Positions 9,216 through 18,191 of a stretch of 64,000 nt of DNA are shown in pieces. Source of the DNA: Lachnospiraceae bacterium (GTDB taxonomy: Bacteria > Bacillota > Clostridia > Lachnospirales > Lachnospiraceae). Under the pieces are notes generated by a model. The model did no database searches. It saw only the letters and a program-made list of their open reading frames with translations, and was not told the origin of the DNA. The translations under genes and the position numbers were made by a program. The first letter of the stretch is position 1, and every line of letters begins with the position of its first letter. The stretch is from the NCBI GenBank assembly GCA_017408025.1, contig JAFQVJ010000041.1:26283-90282 (forward strand), read 5' to 3'.

Positions 9216-10826
9216 TTATAATTCACGTATTTTTTCTCGCAATTCCAATATAAATGCAGGCGATACAGACAACTCATCCACACCCATATCTATAAACCTT
9301 TTAGTCAGTTCAATATCCGACGCTAACTCGCCACATATTCCAACCCAGCAGTTATGAGCATGGCCATTATTTACGACCATCTCTATCATTCGAAGTACAG
9401 CTGGATGATGTGTGTCATATATGTGAGCCAATTGTTCATTTTGCCTGTCTATAGCAAGAGTGTACTGAGTTAAATCATTAGTTCCTATACTGAAGAAATC
9501 AACTTCCTTTGCCAACTCATCACTTATAAGGGCTGCTGCAGGCGTCTCTATCATAACACCGATTTCTATATCCTTATATGGTATCCCGTCTTTTTTAAGC
9601 TCATCCTTGACCTGGGCAAGTATAGCTTTTATAGTTCTTACTTCTGCCACTGAGATAATCATAGGAAACATAATTGAAATATTTCCATACATACTTGCAC
9701 GCAGTATGGCTCTAAGCTGGGTCTTAAATACCTCTGGTCTCTTAAGACATATCCTGATTGCACGAAATCCCATAGCAGGATTTTCTTCACGTTCTAAACC
9801 AAAATAATCAGCCTGCTTATCTGCACCTATATCAAGTGTTCTTATAATAACCTTCTTGCCAGCCATTGCCTCAGCTACAGACTTATATGCTCCAAATTGC
9901 TCATCCTCCGTTGGATAAGAATCACTTCCAAGATATAAAAATTCACTTCTGAATAACCCTATGCCGCCAGCATCGTTTTGAAGAGCACTTATGGCATCTG
10001 ACACTCCGCCAATATTGGCATACAGTTCTATCTTTCTTCCATCCCTTGTCACATTTTCTTTGCCTTTAAGCTCCTGCAACAGCTTTCTTCGACGCATATA
10101 TTCATCACGTTTCTTAGTATATTTCTCCAAAGCTTCCTCATCAGGCTCAACGATAAGAGCACCTTCATAACCATCTACGATTGCAGTTTTTCCGTGAATA
10201 TCCTCTGGAAACTCTACCTTTATAAGTGCTGGAATATTCATTGTTCGTGCAAGTATGGCAGTGTGGGAGTTAGACGAGCCATACCTTGTAACAAATGAAA
10301 TAACTTTTGATTTATCCATCTGAACCGTCTCAGATGGGGCAAGGTCATCAGCCACAACTATAAGGGAATTATCCCCTTCCACCACCTGCATACCTTCACC
10401 CTTTAATATATTGATAATTCTATTGGATACATCCTTCACATCTGCCGCTCTTCCGCGCATATATTCATCATCCATAGCTTGAAACATAGATGCATAATTG
10501 TCTGATGTACAGGCCACCGCGTATTCAGCATTTACCTTCTGGCTCTCTATAATATGCTCCACTGATTCAATATAATCATCATCCTCTATCATCATCTGAT
10601 GGGCTTCGAATATGGCTGCACTGGCTTCTCCCACCTCTGTCAACGCCTTATCATACAACTTACCAAGCTGTTCACAAGCCTGTTCCACAGCCCATGTGAA
10701 TCGCTCCTTTTCTGTCTCTGCATCTTCGCCGTGAATACGCTTTACCTTACTTTCATTTTTTTTATATAAGCTAACAGTTCCGATAGCTATACCGCTAAAA
10801 ACCGCTGTTCCCTTAAATATTCTCAT
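9216..10826 (-). CDS. ptsI: PTS enzyme I (phosphoenolpyruvate-protein phosphotransferase)
   Basis: About 536 residues. It takes phosphate from phosphoenolpyruvate and passes it to HPr. The phosphorylated histidine is His188 in RYGSSNSHTAILA. The C-terminal PEP-binding barrel shows GIGLFRSEFLY and FFSIGTNDLTQYT. I place the start at MRIFKGTAV, because GGAG lies 6 bases upstream and the family start aligns there; an in-frame ATG 12 bases earlier is possible. It is the last gene of the fructose operon, 33 bases after ptsH, so general PTS proteins seem to be made together with the fructose permease. Confidence 0.95.
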   Translation of the reverse strand: MRIFKGTAVFSGIAIGTVSLYKKNESKVKRIHGEDAETEKERFTWAVEQACEQLGKLYDKALTEVGEASAAIFEAHQMMIEDDDYIESVEHIIESQKVNAEYAVACTSDNYASMFQAMDDEYMRGRAADVKDVSNRIINILKGEGMQVVEGDNSLIVVADDLAPSETVQMDKSKVISFVTRYGSSNSHTAILARTMNIPALIKVEFPEDIHGKTAIVDGYEGALIVEPDEEALEKYTKKRDEYMRRRKLLQELKGKENVTRDGRKIELYANIGGVSDAISALQNDAGGIGLFRSEFLYLGSDSYPTEDEQFGAYKSVAEAMAGKKVIIRTLDIGADKQADYFGLEREENPAMGFRAIRICLKRPEVFKTQLRAILRASMYGNISIMFPMIISVAEVRTIKAILAQVKDELKKDGIPYKDIEIGVMIETPAAALISDELAKEVDFFSIGTNDLTQYTLAIDRQNEQLAHIYDTHHPAVLRMIEMVVNNGHAHNCWVGICGELASDIELTKRFIDMGVDELSVSPAFILELREKIREL

Positions 10827-10859
10827 GGCACACTCCATTCTTCCGTCTGTTGGATAAAC

Positions 10860-11117
10860 CTACAAATTCTCCTCTAAACATTTTAGCACAGCCTGTGCTG
10901 CTTCATTTTCATCCTTTCCATCCACAACAATCTGGATAGTTTCACCACATTTTACACACAGTCCCATAACTGCAAATATTTTCTTACAGTCAGCATCTTT
11001 ATCATCCTTCCTCATCTTAATAGATGCTTCAAATTCTTTTGCTACTTTTACAAGAACACCTGCCGGTCTTGCATGAATACCTTCACTATCCTTTATTGTA
11101 TAATTAATTGTTTGCAT
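10860..11117 (-). CDS. ptsH: HPr-like phosphocarrier with Lys at the Ser46 position
   Basis: An 85-residue phosphocarrier that accepts phosphate from enzyme I on His15 (GIHARPAG) and hands it to EIIA. The start at MQTINYTI is chosen because GGAGG lies 8 bases upstream and it puts the histidine at position 15. The regulatory serine normally at 46 (K-S-I-M-G in Bacillus HPr) is Lys46 here (CKKIFAVMG). This protein therefore cannot be phosphorylated at that position by HPr kinase as the classical catabolite repression route requires. The 5' end overlaps the fruA stop by 14 bases, indicating coupled translation. It may be a fructose-dedicated HPr, with a standard HPr elsewhere. Confidence 0.92.
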   Translation of the reverse strand: MQTINYTIKDSEGIHARPAGVLVKVAKEFEASIKMRKDDKDADCKKIFAVMGLCVKCGETIQIVVDGKDENEAAQAVLKCLEENL

Positions 11118-13104
11118 TTTTGCTTCCTCCAAACTGTTTTAATAATCCCAATAACACAGCTCCCAAAACTGTTCCTATAGCCAATGACAGCAGATAAAGA
11201 AGTGCATTTCCAACAACAGGAAAGACAAATATACCACCATGTGGTGCCATCAACGTACATCCAAAAGCCATTGATAAGGCTCCCGCCACAGCAGAACCTG
11301 CCACACACGCAGGCAATACTCTGAATGGATCAGACGCCGCGTAAGGAATCGCACCCTCTGTGATAAATGCCAATCCCATAATAAAATTAACTGGTCCCGA
11401 TTTTCGCTCTTCCTCATTAAATCTATTTTTAAATAATAATGTTGCAAGAGCAATCGCGCATGGTGGAACCATTCCACCTATCATAACTGCTGCCATCATA
11501 TTATAATTTCCCTGGGTAATCATAGCTGTGCCAAACACATACGCAGCTTTATTAATTGGTCCACCCATATCAGCCGCCATCATGCCACCGAGAATAATTC
11601 CCAATATAATTTTATTGGCACCGCCCATTGAATTAAGTGCGTCATTAAGCCACGTATTAAGTGCTCCAACTGGCGGTTCCACTATATACATCATCAATAA
11701 GCCTATAAATAAAATACCAAAGACCGGATAAAGTAATATAGGCTTCATGCCCTCAAGACTTTCCGGAAGCCTGTCAAATATTTTTCTCAACACAAGAATC
11801 ACATACCCTGCAAGGAAGCCTGCCATCAGCGCACCTAAAAATCCACTTTTGCCATTGGCTGATATCATTCCTCCCACAAAACCGACTGCAAGACCTGGTC
11901 TGTCAGCAATACTCATGGCAATATATCCTGCCAATACAGGAAGCATAAATCCAAACGCCACGCCTCCTATATTTTTGAATATAGCTGCTGCCTCAGTAAT
12001 TGTACCAAAGTCTGCCTTTGAATACTTTTCTCCAAGAAGTGCTGCTTCCTCAGCATTAGACGGAAGAGATTCCAAATCTACCGAAAAACCATCTATCAAA
12101 AAAGCTATGGCTATAAGGATACCGCCTCCAACTACCAACGGTAACATATGAGATACACCATTCATAAGGTGAGTGTATATCCTATGTCCAATGCTTTCCT
12201 TTCCCTCTGTGCCACCTTCATAATAGCTTTCATTTTTACTTACACTGTTATAAACCGCCACATTACCTTCTGCCGCTCTCTCAAGCAGCTCTGCCGCCTT
12301 AGATATACCGTCAGACACTTGAACCTGTATTACTCTCTTTCCATGAAATCTGTCCATTGGAACCTTCGTATCAGCTGCTACTATGATTGCATCCGCTTCC
12401 ATTATCTCAGCATCTGTCAACACATTTTTTGCCCCACCAGACCCTCTGGTTTCTACCTTTATTTTATATCCAGCTTCCTTTGCTGCCTTTTCAAGAGCCT
12501 CTGCTGCCATAAATGTATGGGCAATACCAGTCGGGCATCCAGTAACTGCCAGTATCCTTTTCACATATATTTCTTCGTAATTTCCGTCATCTCCTACAAG
12601 CTCTTCACTATGAGACTCCTTCTTTTCCTGTTCTATATCACGTTGTCTCTCTGCTTCATCTATAATTCTTAAAAACTCCTCTTTATTTTGAGCCTTTTTT
12701 AGACTATCTATAAACTGATCATCCATCAATAAAACCGACAATTTACTTAAAACCTCAAGATGAACATTATCCTTTGTATCTGGTGCTGCAATGAGAAAAA
12801 TCACATGTACTGGTTCGCCATCTAATGAGTCAAAATCCACACCATTTCTCACTATCATCGCTGCTATTCCAGGTGCCTTTACACCTTCACTCTTTGCATG
12901 AGGAATGGCGATTCCCTCACCAATACCAGTCGTACTTTCCTTCTCTCTGGCATATACGCCTGCTTTATATTTAGCCGTATCTACTATATTGCCACTTGCC
13001 ACCATTAGGTCTATCATCCTATCAAGAGCTTCTCTTTTGTCAGAGACAGAGCCATTAAGCTCTATACTTCTTTCACTGATCAGATCAGTTATTCTCATAT
13101 TCAC
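11104..13104 (-). CDS. fruA: Fructose-specific PTS permease EIIABC
   Basis: A 666-residue fused permease that imports fructose and phosphorylates it to fructose 1-phosphate. The order is EIIA (1-150, phosphohistidine His69 in AIPHAKSEG), EIIB (182-285, phosphocysteine Cys190 in AVTGCPTGIAHTF), and membrane EIIC from about 310 to the end with many hydrophobic helices. The start overlaps the fruK stop by 4 bases (ATGA), so the two are translationally coupled. The Fru family EIIB signature and the fruK neighbour make fructose the likely sugar. Confidence 0.95.
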   Translation of the reverse strand: MNMRITDLISERSIELNGSVSDKREALDRMIDLMVASGNIVDTAKYKAGVYAREKESTTGIGEGIAIPHAKSEGVKAPGIAAMIVRNGVDFDSLDGEPVHVIFLIAAPDTKDNVHLEVLSKLSVLLMDDQFIDSLKKAQNKEEFLRIIDEAERQRDIEQEKKESHSEELVGDDGNYEEIYVKRILAVTGCPTGIAHTFMAAEALEKAAKEAGYKIKVETRGSGGAKNVLTDAEIMEADAIIVAADTKVPMDRFHGKRVIQVQVSDGISKAAELLERAAEGNVAVYNSVSKNESYYEGGTEGKESIGHRIYTHLMNGVSHMLPLVVGGGILIAIAFLIDGFSVDLESLPSNAEEAALLGEKYSKADFGTITEAAAIFKNIGGVAFGFMLPVLAGYIAMSIADRPGLAVGFVGGMISANGKSGFLGALMAGFLAGYVILVLRKIFDRLPESLEGMKPILLYPVFGILFIGLLMMYIVEPPVGALNTWLNDALNSMGGANKIILGIILGGMMAADMGGPINKAAYVFGTAMITQGNYNMMAAVMIGGMVPPCAIALATLLFKNRFNEEERKSGPVNFIMGLAFITEGAIPYAASDPFRVLPACVAGSAVAGALSMAFGCTLMAPHGGIFVFPVVGNALLYLLSLAIGTVLGAVLLGLLKQFGGSKNANN

Positions 13105-14003
13105 ACCCTCCTATAGACTTCTATTACCTCATCCTTTGTGGCCAGATATCTTGAAAATGCGCTGGCACTGCCCGCTGCAATTCCCATCTTCAGTGCATGA
13201 ACATAATCCTTTTTTTCTATATAACCTGCCATAAACCCTGCTACCATAGAATCACCGGAACCTACAGTATTAATGACCTGTCCATCAGGTGCTATACATT
13301 CATGTACTTGTCCATTTTCATCGATGAGTATAGCTCCAGCACCACCCATTGATATAAGAACATTCATGGCACCATCCTGGTAAAGCTTTTTAGCATGCTT
13401 TATAATATCGTCCTTAGTCTCAATATTTACATGGAACATCTCTGCTAATTCATGGTTATTAGGTTTTATAAGAAATGGTTTATATTTTAACACATTTAAC
13501 AGCAAGTCTCCTGTGGCATCCACCACGAACTTTATTCCCTTTGCAGCCAGCCTTTCCATAATATCGCTGTATATGGAATCTGGTAATGTCTTTGGAATAC
13601 TTCCAGCAAGTACAAGCACATCACCACTTTTCAAAGCTGATAGCTTTTCATAAAGTTTATCAAGCTTTTCACGGGTGATAAGTGGGCCTGAACCATTTAT
13701 CTCTGTCTCTTTTCCAGCCTTAATCTTTATATTGATACGGGACATTCCTTCTGATATATGGACAAAATCAGTAATACAGCCACACGCCCTAACTCTATCC
13801 TCTATCTCCCTGCCTGTAAATCCTGCCACGAATCCAAGAGCAGTGTTCTCAATACCAAGATTATTTAGCACAATGGATACGTTGATTCCTTTGCCCCCCG
13901 GCAGGATCTGCTCGGTGTTTGTTCTATTTACATAACCAATATTCAGCTCATCCATGGTCACAATATAATCAAGCGCCGGATTAAAAGTTACCGTATAAAT
14001 CAT
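13101..14003 (-). CDS. fruK: 1-phosphofructokinase
   Basis: A 300-residue PfkB-family kinase that converts fructose 1-phosphate to fructose 1,6-bisphosphate. PfkB signatures are seen at GGKGINVS near residue 37 and at TVGSGDSMVAGFMAG near 245, which carries the catalytic Asp. It is the first gene of the operon fruK-fruA-ptsH-ptsI. No DeoR-type fruR gene precedes it, unlike many Firmicutes fru operons; clpX lies upstream instead. A ribosome site GGAGGTGG precedes the ATG. Confidence 0.95.
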   Translation of the reverse strand: MIYTVTFNPALDYIVTMDELNIGYVNRTNTEQILPGGKGINVSIVLNNLGIENTALGFVAGFTGREIEDRVRACGCITDFVHISEGMSRINIKIKAGKETEINGSGPLITREKLDKLYEKLSALKSGDVLVLAGSIPKTLPDSIYSDIMERLAAKGIKFVVDATGDLLLNVLKYKPFLIKPNNHELAEMFHVNIETKDDIIKHAKKLYQDGAMNVLISMGGAGAILIDENGQVHECIAPDGQVINTVGSGDSMVAGFMAGYIEKKDYVHALKMGIAAGSASAFSRYLATKDEVIEVYRRV

Positions 14004-14026
14004 TTTTCCACCTCCATATATGCTCC

Positions 14027-14054
14027 ATTATAATATAGAATGACCGTTTTTGAA
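14027..14054 (-). promoter_or_regulatory. Predicted fruK promoter
   Basis: On the minus strand TTCAAA at 14049-14054 is followed, 16 bases later, by a perfect TATAAT at 14027-14032. It lies 24 bases upstream of the fruK start codon. The -35 element is weak and lies inside the left arm of the perfect inverted repeat at 14039-14078, so a protein or RNA structure at the repeat could control it. Confidence 0.5.
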
Positions 14055-14078
14055 CTAAAAAATTCAAAAACGGTCATT
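14039..14078. repeat. Perfect 16-bp inverted repeat between clpX and fruK
   Basis: Arms AATGACCGTTTTTGAA (14039-14054) and its exact reverse complement (14063-14078) enclose 8 bases. It sits between the clpX stop and the fruK start. It could be the clpX terminator, but no clean T-run follows on the minus strand. It also overlaps the predicted fruK promoter, so an operator is equally possible. Confidence 0.7.
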
Positions 14079-14103
14079 AAAATTATAATATTATTTTTTT
14101 ACC

Positions 14104-15357
14104 TTAAGCAAGCTTCGATTTCTTGTATTTAAGCTCTGGTTCTGCCTTCTTCTCCACAGCATCCTTTGTGATAACACAACCTATCACATTGTCATCTGAT
14201 GGAATCTCATACATAACATCCATCATAACATCCTCAACCACAGCTCTTAAGCCTCTAGCTCCTGTCTTACGTTCGAATGAACGCTCTGCTATGGCCTCAA
14301 GTGCCTCATCAGTAAATGTCAGTTCTACATCATCAAGCTCTAACAATTTTTGATACTGCTTAACTATAGCATTTTTAGGCTCTTTTAATATTCTTACAAG
14401 ATCCTTCTTCTCAAGCTTATCAAGAGCTACTGTTATAGGAACTCTACCTATAAACTCTGGGATAAGTCCAAATTTCACTAAATCCTGTGGCATAGTTTTT
14501 TTGAACATCTCAGCCTCGTCCATATCGCTTCCCGAAGCAACCTCTGCACCAAAACCAATAGATTTCTTATCAAGTCTGGTCTCAACGATTTTCTCCAGTC
14601 CATCAAAAGCTCCACCACAAATAAATAAGATATTTGTAGTATCTATCTGGATAAGTTCCTGATGTGGATGCTTTCTTCCACCCTGTGGTGGCACTGATGC
14701 AACAGTTCCCTCAAGTATCTTTAGAAGTGCCTGCTGTACACCTTCACCTGACACATCTCTTGTTATAGATACATTCTCAGACTTCTTAGTAATCTTGTCT
14801 ATCTCATCAATATAGATAATACCATACTGAGCTCTCTCTATGTCATACTCTGCTGCCTGAATAACCTTAAGAAGAATATTCTCAACATCTTCTCCAACAT
14901 AACCAGCTTCTGTCAACGCTGTTGCATCTGCTATAGCAAATGGTACATTTATAAGCTTTGCAAGTGTCTGGGCAAGATATGTTTTTCCCGATCCTGTTGG
15001 TCCAAGCATAAGAATATTACTCTTCTGAAGTTCAACATCAAGATTTTTGCCCGACATTACTCTCTTGTAATGGTTATAAACAGCTACTGACAATACCTTC
15101 TTTGCTTCTTCCTGCCCTATAACATATTCATCAAGAAATTCCTTGATTTCCTTTGGCTTAAGCAGATTGATACCCAAATCCTCAGAAGCATCGCCGTAAC
15201 CCTCGAATTCTTCTTCGAGAATCTCTGCACACGTCTCGATACATTCATCACAGATATACGAACCATCATGTCCTGCTATAAGTCTTCTCGCCTGAGCATG
15301 AGACTTTCCACAGAAAGAGCATCTCATCTTTTTAGTTTCATCTACTCTGTTTGCCAT
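14104..15357 (-). CDS. clpX: ATP-dependent Clp protease ATP-binding subunit ClpX
   Basis: A 417-residue AAA+ unfoldase that feeds substrates to ClpP. The N-terminal zinc-binding domain has Cys13, Cys16, Cys36 and Cys39. Walker A is GPTGSGKT, Walker B IIYIDEID, and the sensor-2 region contains KTGARGLR. The ClpP-docking IGF loop is seen as SIGFGAE. It begins 21 bases after the clpP stop in the standard tig-clpP-clpX order. Confidence 0.98.
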   Translation of the reverse strand: MANRVDETKKMRCSFCGKSHAQARRLIAGHDGSYICDECIETCAEILEEEFEGYGDASEDLGINLLKPKEIKEFLDEYVIGQEEAKKVLSVAVYNHYKRVMSGKNLDVELQKSNILMLGPTGSGKTYLAQTLAKLINVPFAIADATALTEAGYVGEDVENILLKVIQAAEYDIERAQYGIIYIDEIDKITKKSENVSITRDVSGEGVQQALLKILEGTVASVPPQGGRKHPHQELIQIDTTNILFICGGAFDGLEKIVETRLDKKSIGFGAEVASGSDMDEAEMFKKTMPQDLVKFGLIPEFIGRVPITVALDKLEKKDLVRILKEPKNAIVKQYQKLLELDDVELTFTDEALEAIAERSFERKTGARGLRAVVEDVMMDVMYEIPSDDNVIGCVITKDAVEKKAEPELKYKKSKLA

Positions 15358-15378
15358 ATAGATTCACTCCCTCTATGA

Positions 15379-15984
15379 TTACTTATCTGTCTCAGACGCA
15401 TTGACTCTATTCTCAACAATCTTGTCAATAAGACCGTATTCAAGCGCCTCTTCGGCTGTCATCCAGTTATCTCTGTCTGTAGCCTTTTCAACCTCTTCAA
15501 CACTCTTACCACAATTAGCTGCGATAATTTCATTGAGTTTCTTCTTTGTCTTCAAGATATGCTGTGCAGCTATCTCAATTTCTGTAGCCTGACCCTGTGC
15601 TCCACCAAGTGGCTGGTGAATCATAATCTCTGCATTTGGAAGGGCATATCTCTTACCCTTTGCACCACCCGACAAAAGGAATGCACCCATGCTTGCTGCC
15701 ATACCTATACATATTGTAGATACGTCACACTTAATGTAGTTCATTGTGTCATAGATAGCCATACCTGCAGTTACAGAACCACCTGGACTATTGATATATA
15801 AACTGATATCTTTTGTGCTATCCTCTGATTCAAGGAACAAAAGCTGTGCAACCACAAGACTTGCAGTTGTCTCGTTTACTTCTTCCCCGAGAAAAATAAT
15901 TCTTTCCTTTAAAAGTCTTGAATAAATATCGTATGAGCGCTCACCACGGCTTGTCTGCTCAACGACGTAAGGTACTAAACTCAT
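15379..15984 (-). CDS. clpP: ATP-dependent Clp protease proteolytic subunit ClpP
   Basis: A 201-residue serine peptidase forming the tetradecameric Clp chamber. The catalytic Ser98 (GMAASMGAF) and His123 (IMIHQPLGG) are present, with the Asp in the DRDNWM segment near 170. Length and motifs match classical ClpP1. It lies between tig and clpX on the same strand. Confidence 0.98.
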   Translation of the reverse strand: MSLVPYVVEQTSRGERSYDIYSRLLKERIIFLGEEVNETTASLVVAQLLFLESEDSTKDISLYINSPGGSVTAGMAIYDTMNYIKCDVSTICIGMAASMGAFLLSGGAKGKRYALPNAEIMIHQPLGGAQGQATEIEIAAQHILKTKKKLNEIIAANCGKSVEEVEKATDRDNWMTAEEALEYGLIDKIVENRVNASETDK

Positions 15985-16055
15985 AAACTTCTCCTTTCCA
16001 TTCTGCCACGCTTCTTAAAAGCTTTCGCAGATCCATTTTTCCTACATTGGTCAAT

Positions 16056-16093
16056 CAACGAAATATATGTGGCCAACCACGTATATTTCGTTG
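16056..16093. terminator. Stable stem-loop between tig and clpP
   Basis: Arms of 17 bases with one G-U pair (16056-16072 and 16077-16093) enclose a CCAA loop. It lies just after the tig stop. The lack of a clear T-run means it could attenuate or stabilise mRNA rather than fully terminate it, leaving partial read-through into clpP-clpX. Confidence 0.6.
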
Positions 16094-16111
16094 TTTAACT
16101 CATTGTTTCAT

Positions 16112-17392
16112 TTAGTTCTTCTCTACTACGAACTCAGCTGCCTTAGATACAGCGATATCCTTCTTCATAGATTCCTTTTCAACATCTGTTACCATTTCCT
16201 TGAGCTTGTCAAGATCCATCTTGTACATCTCAGCCATTGTCTCAAGTTCCTTATTGATGTCTTCCTCTGTTACCTCAAAAGCTTCCTTTGCAGCAATAGC
16301 TTCAAGTACAAGTCTTACCTGAATTCTCTTGAGAGCCTGTGGCTTCATTTGCTCTTTCATCATATCCATTGTCATGCCTGTAAACTGCATGTACTGTTCA
16401 AATGAAAGACCCTGCTGTGATAATCTTCCAGCGAAATCTCTAATCATCTGCTCCTGCTGTGTAGCAATCATAGCATCTGGTATTTCCATCTTTGCATCAG
16501 CGATGATAGCATCGATAACCTTCTCTTCCTTCTCATTCTTTGCAGCTGCTTCAGCTTTCTCTGTAAGCTTCTTCTTGATATCTTCCTTATACTCTGCAAG
16601 TGTATCAAAATCAGAAACATCCTGTGCGAAATCATCATCTAATTCTGGAAGCTCCTTAACCTTGATTTCCTTAACTGTTACCTTAAACATAGCAGGCTTG
16701 CCCTTAAGCTCCTCTGCATGGTACTCTTCTGGGAATGTAACATTTACTTCTACTTCTTCACCGATGTTCTTGCCGATTAACTGCTCTTCAAATGTATCAA
16801 TAAATGAATGAGAACCAATTGTAAGTGGGTAATCTGTTCCCTTTCCACCTTCGAATGGAACACCATCAATGAATCCCTCAAAGTCGATTGTTGTCATATC
16901 TCCATCAGCTACTGCTCTATCCTCAACTGGGATTGTTCTAGCCTGCTCCTCCTGAACCTTCTTAAGCTCAGCTTCAACATCCTCATCCTTAACCTCTGGT
17001 GCAGCAACCTCTACTTCGATTCCTGTGTACTTACCAAGCTCAACCTCTGGCTTTAAAGCAACCTCTGCTGTAAAGATGAATGGCTTACCCTTCTCAATCT
17101 GTACAACATCGATTTCTGGCTGAGATACGATTTCGATATCTGTGCACTCTGAAACCTCCTTAGAGTATGCATCAGGAATAATAATGTTTGCTGCGTCCTC
17201 GTAGAATACACCAACACCATACATCTTCTCAATCATCTGACGTGGAGCCTTACCCTTTCTAAATCCTGGGATGTTAATCTTTCCTTTATTCTTCTGATAA
17301 GCCTTATCGATAGCTTTGTCAAATTCCTCTGCTGAAACTTCGATTGTAAGCTTTGCCATGTTCTTCTCTAACTTTTCTACCTGTAAACTCAT
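16112..17392 (-). CDS. tig: Trigger factor chaperone
   Basis: A 426-residue ribosome-associated chaperone and prolyl isomerase. The N-terminal ribosome-binding signature is seen as GFRKGKAPRQMI near residue 43. A PPIase FKBP-like domain is at about 150-240 (GDMTTIDFEGFIDGVPFEGG), followed by the helical C-terminal substrate-binding part. It heads the tig-clpP-clpX cluster, linking nascent chain folding with Clp proteolysis. Confidence 0.97.
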   Translation of the reverse strand: MSLQVEKLEKNMAKLTIEVSAEEFDKAIDKAYQKNKGKINIPGFRKGKAPRQMIEKMYGVGVFYEDAANIIIPDAYSKEVSECTDIEIVSQPEIDVVQIEKGKPFIFTAEVALKPEVELGKYTGIEVEVAAPEVKDEDVEAELKKVQEEQARTIPVEDRAVADGDMTTIDFEGFIDGVPFEGGKGTDYPLTIGSHSFIDTFEEQLIGKNIGEEVEVNVTFPEEYHAEELKGKPAMFKVTVKEIKVKELPELDDDFAQDVSDFDTLAEYKEDIKKKLTEKAEAAAKNEKEEKVIDAIIADAKMEIPDAMIATQQEQMIRDFAGRLSQQGLSFEQYMQFTGMTMDMMKEQMKPQALKRIQVRLVLEAIAAKEAFEVTEEDINKELETMAEMYKMDLDKLKEMVTDVEKESMKKDIAVSKAAEFVVEKN

Positions 17393-17442
17393 TTTTTAAT
17401 ATTCCTCCTTAAAATCGTCATCGCTATCTGCGACAATTCTAA

Positions 17443-17471
17443 ATTATAATGCATGACGCAATTAGCGACAA
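17443..17471 (-). promoter_or_regulatory. Predicted tig promoter
   Basis: On the minus strand TTGTCG (17466-17471) and TATAAT (17443-17448) are 17 bases apart, about 50 bases upstream of the tig start. The element GCGACAAT occurs twice here, once in the -35 region and once downstream near 17430, and could be a regulator site. Confidence 0.6.
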
Positions 17472-17543
17472 TAACATTAGATTACTATACCATAGATTTC
17501 CAAGCTTGTCATCAAATTTCTTAATTAAATATTTATTAATAAA

Positions 17544-17572
17544 GTGACAAATTTTTTAGTCTAGGTTATACT
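17544..17572 (+). promoter_or_regulatory. Predicted promoter of the DJ-1-like gene
   Basis: GTGACA (17544-17549) and TATACT (17567-17572) with 17-base spacing lie 31 bases before the start codon. AAGGAGGA at about 17588 is the ribosome site. Confidence 0.6.
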
Positions 17573-17603
17573 TGTAATGTAAATAATAAGGAGGATTAAG
17601 ACA

Positions 17604-18167
17604 ATGACAAAAACAGCATATGCGTTTCTCGCAACAGGATTTGAAGAGGTTGAGGCTCTTGCCGTTGTGGACGCTTTATACCGAGCTAAAATAAATGTAA
17701 AAACAGTTTCCATAACAGGAGAAAAACTTGTAACAAGCAGTCATGGCATAGCTATAATGGCTGACTTACTTTTTGACGATATAAAGGATGATGAAGTGGA
17801 TTTACTCTTCCTTCCAGGTGGCATGCCTGGCACTCTGAATCTGGGGGCTCATGAAGGCTTATGTCAGATGCTCGCAAAGCATTATGAAGCCGGCAGACAT
17901 GTAGCTGCCGTGTGTGCGGCTCCTAGTGTCCTTGGACAGCTTGGTTTCTTAAAGGGCAGGAAAGCAACATGTTTCCCTGGTTTCGAGGATAAGCTTGACG
18001 GTGCAACTGTACTTACAGAGGACAGAAGTGTACGCTTCGTAACAGATGGCAATGTGACAACAAGCCGTGGCATGGGTACCAGTGTGGAGTTAGGTATCGA
18101 GCTTGTAAGAATCCTAACAGATGAAAAGACTGCCCATGAATTGGCATTATCTACACAGACCATCTAG
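17604..18167 (+). CDS. DJ-1/PfpI (ThiJ) family protein
   Basis: A 187-residue flavodoxin-like protein of the DJ-1 superfamily. The conserved Glu14-Glu15 (ATGFEEVEA) and the nucleophile Cys104 (AAVCAAPSVL) are present. Members act as glyoxalases, deglycases or redox sensors, and the exact activity cannot be told. It starts the plus-strand unit with the lipoprotein and CYTH genes, 24 bases before the lipoprotein start. Confidence 0.9.
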   Translation: MTKTAYAFLATGFEEVEALAVVDALYRAKINVKTVSITGEKLVTSSHGIAIMADLLFDDIKDDEVDLLFLPGGMPGTLNLGAHEGLCQMLAKHYEAGRHVAAVCAAPSVLGQLGFLKGRKATCFPGFEDKLDGATVLTEDRSVRFVTDGNVTTSRGMGTSVELGIELVRILTDEKTAHELALSTQTI

Positions 18168-18191
18168 ATTTATTTTTGATTGGAGTATTAC

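Noticed and set aside
12148-12672. Plus-strand frame of 174 codons opposite fruA
   Set aside because: Antisense shadow of the EIIB/EIIA region; composition follows the complement of fruA codons.
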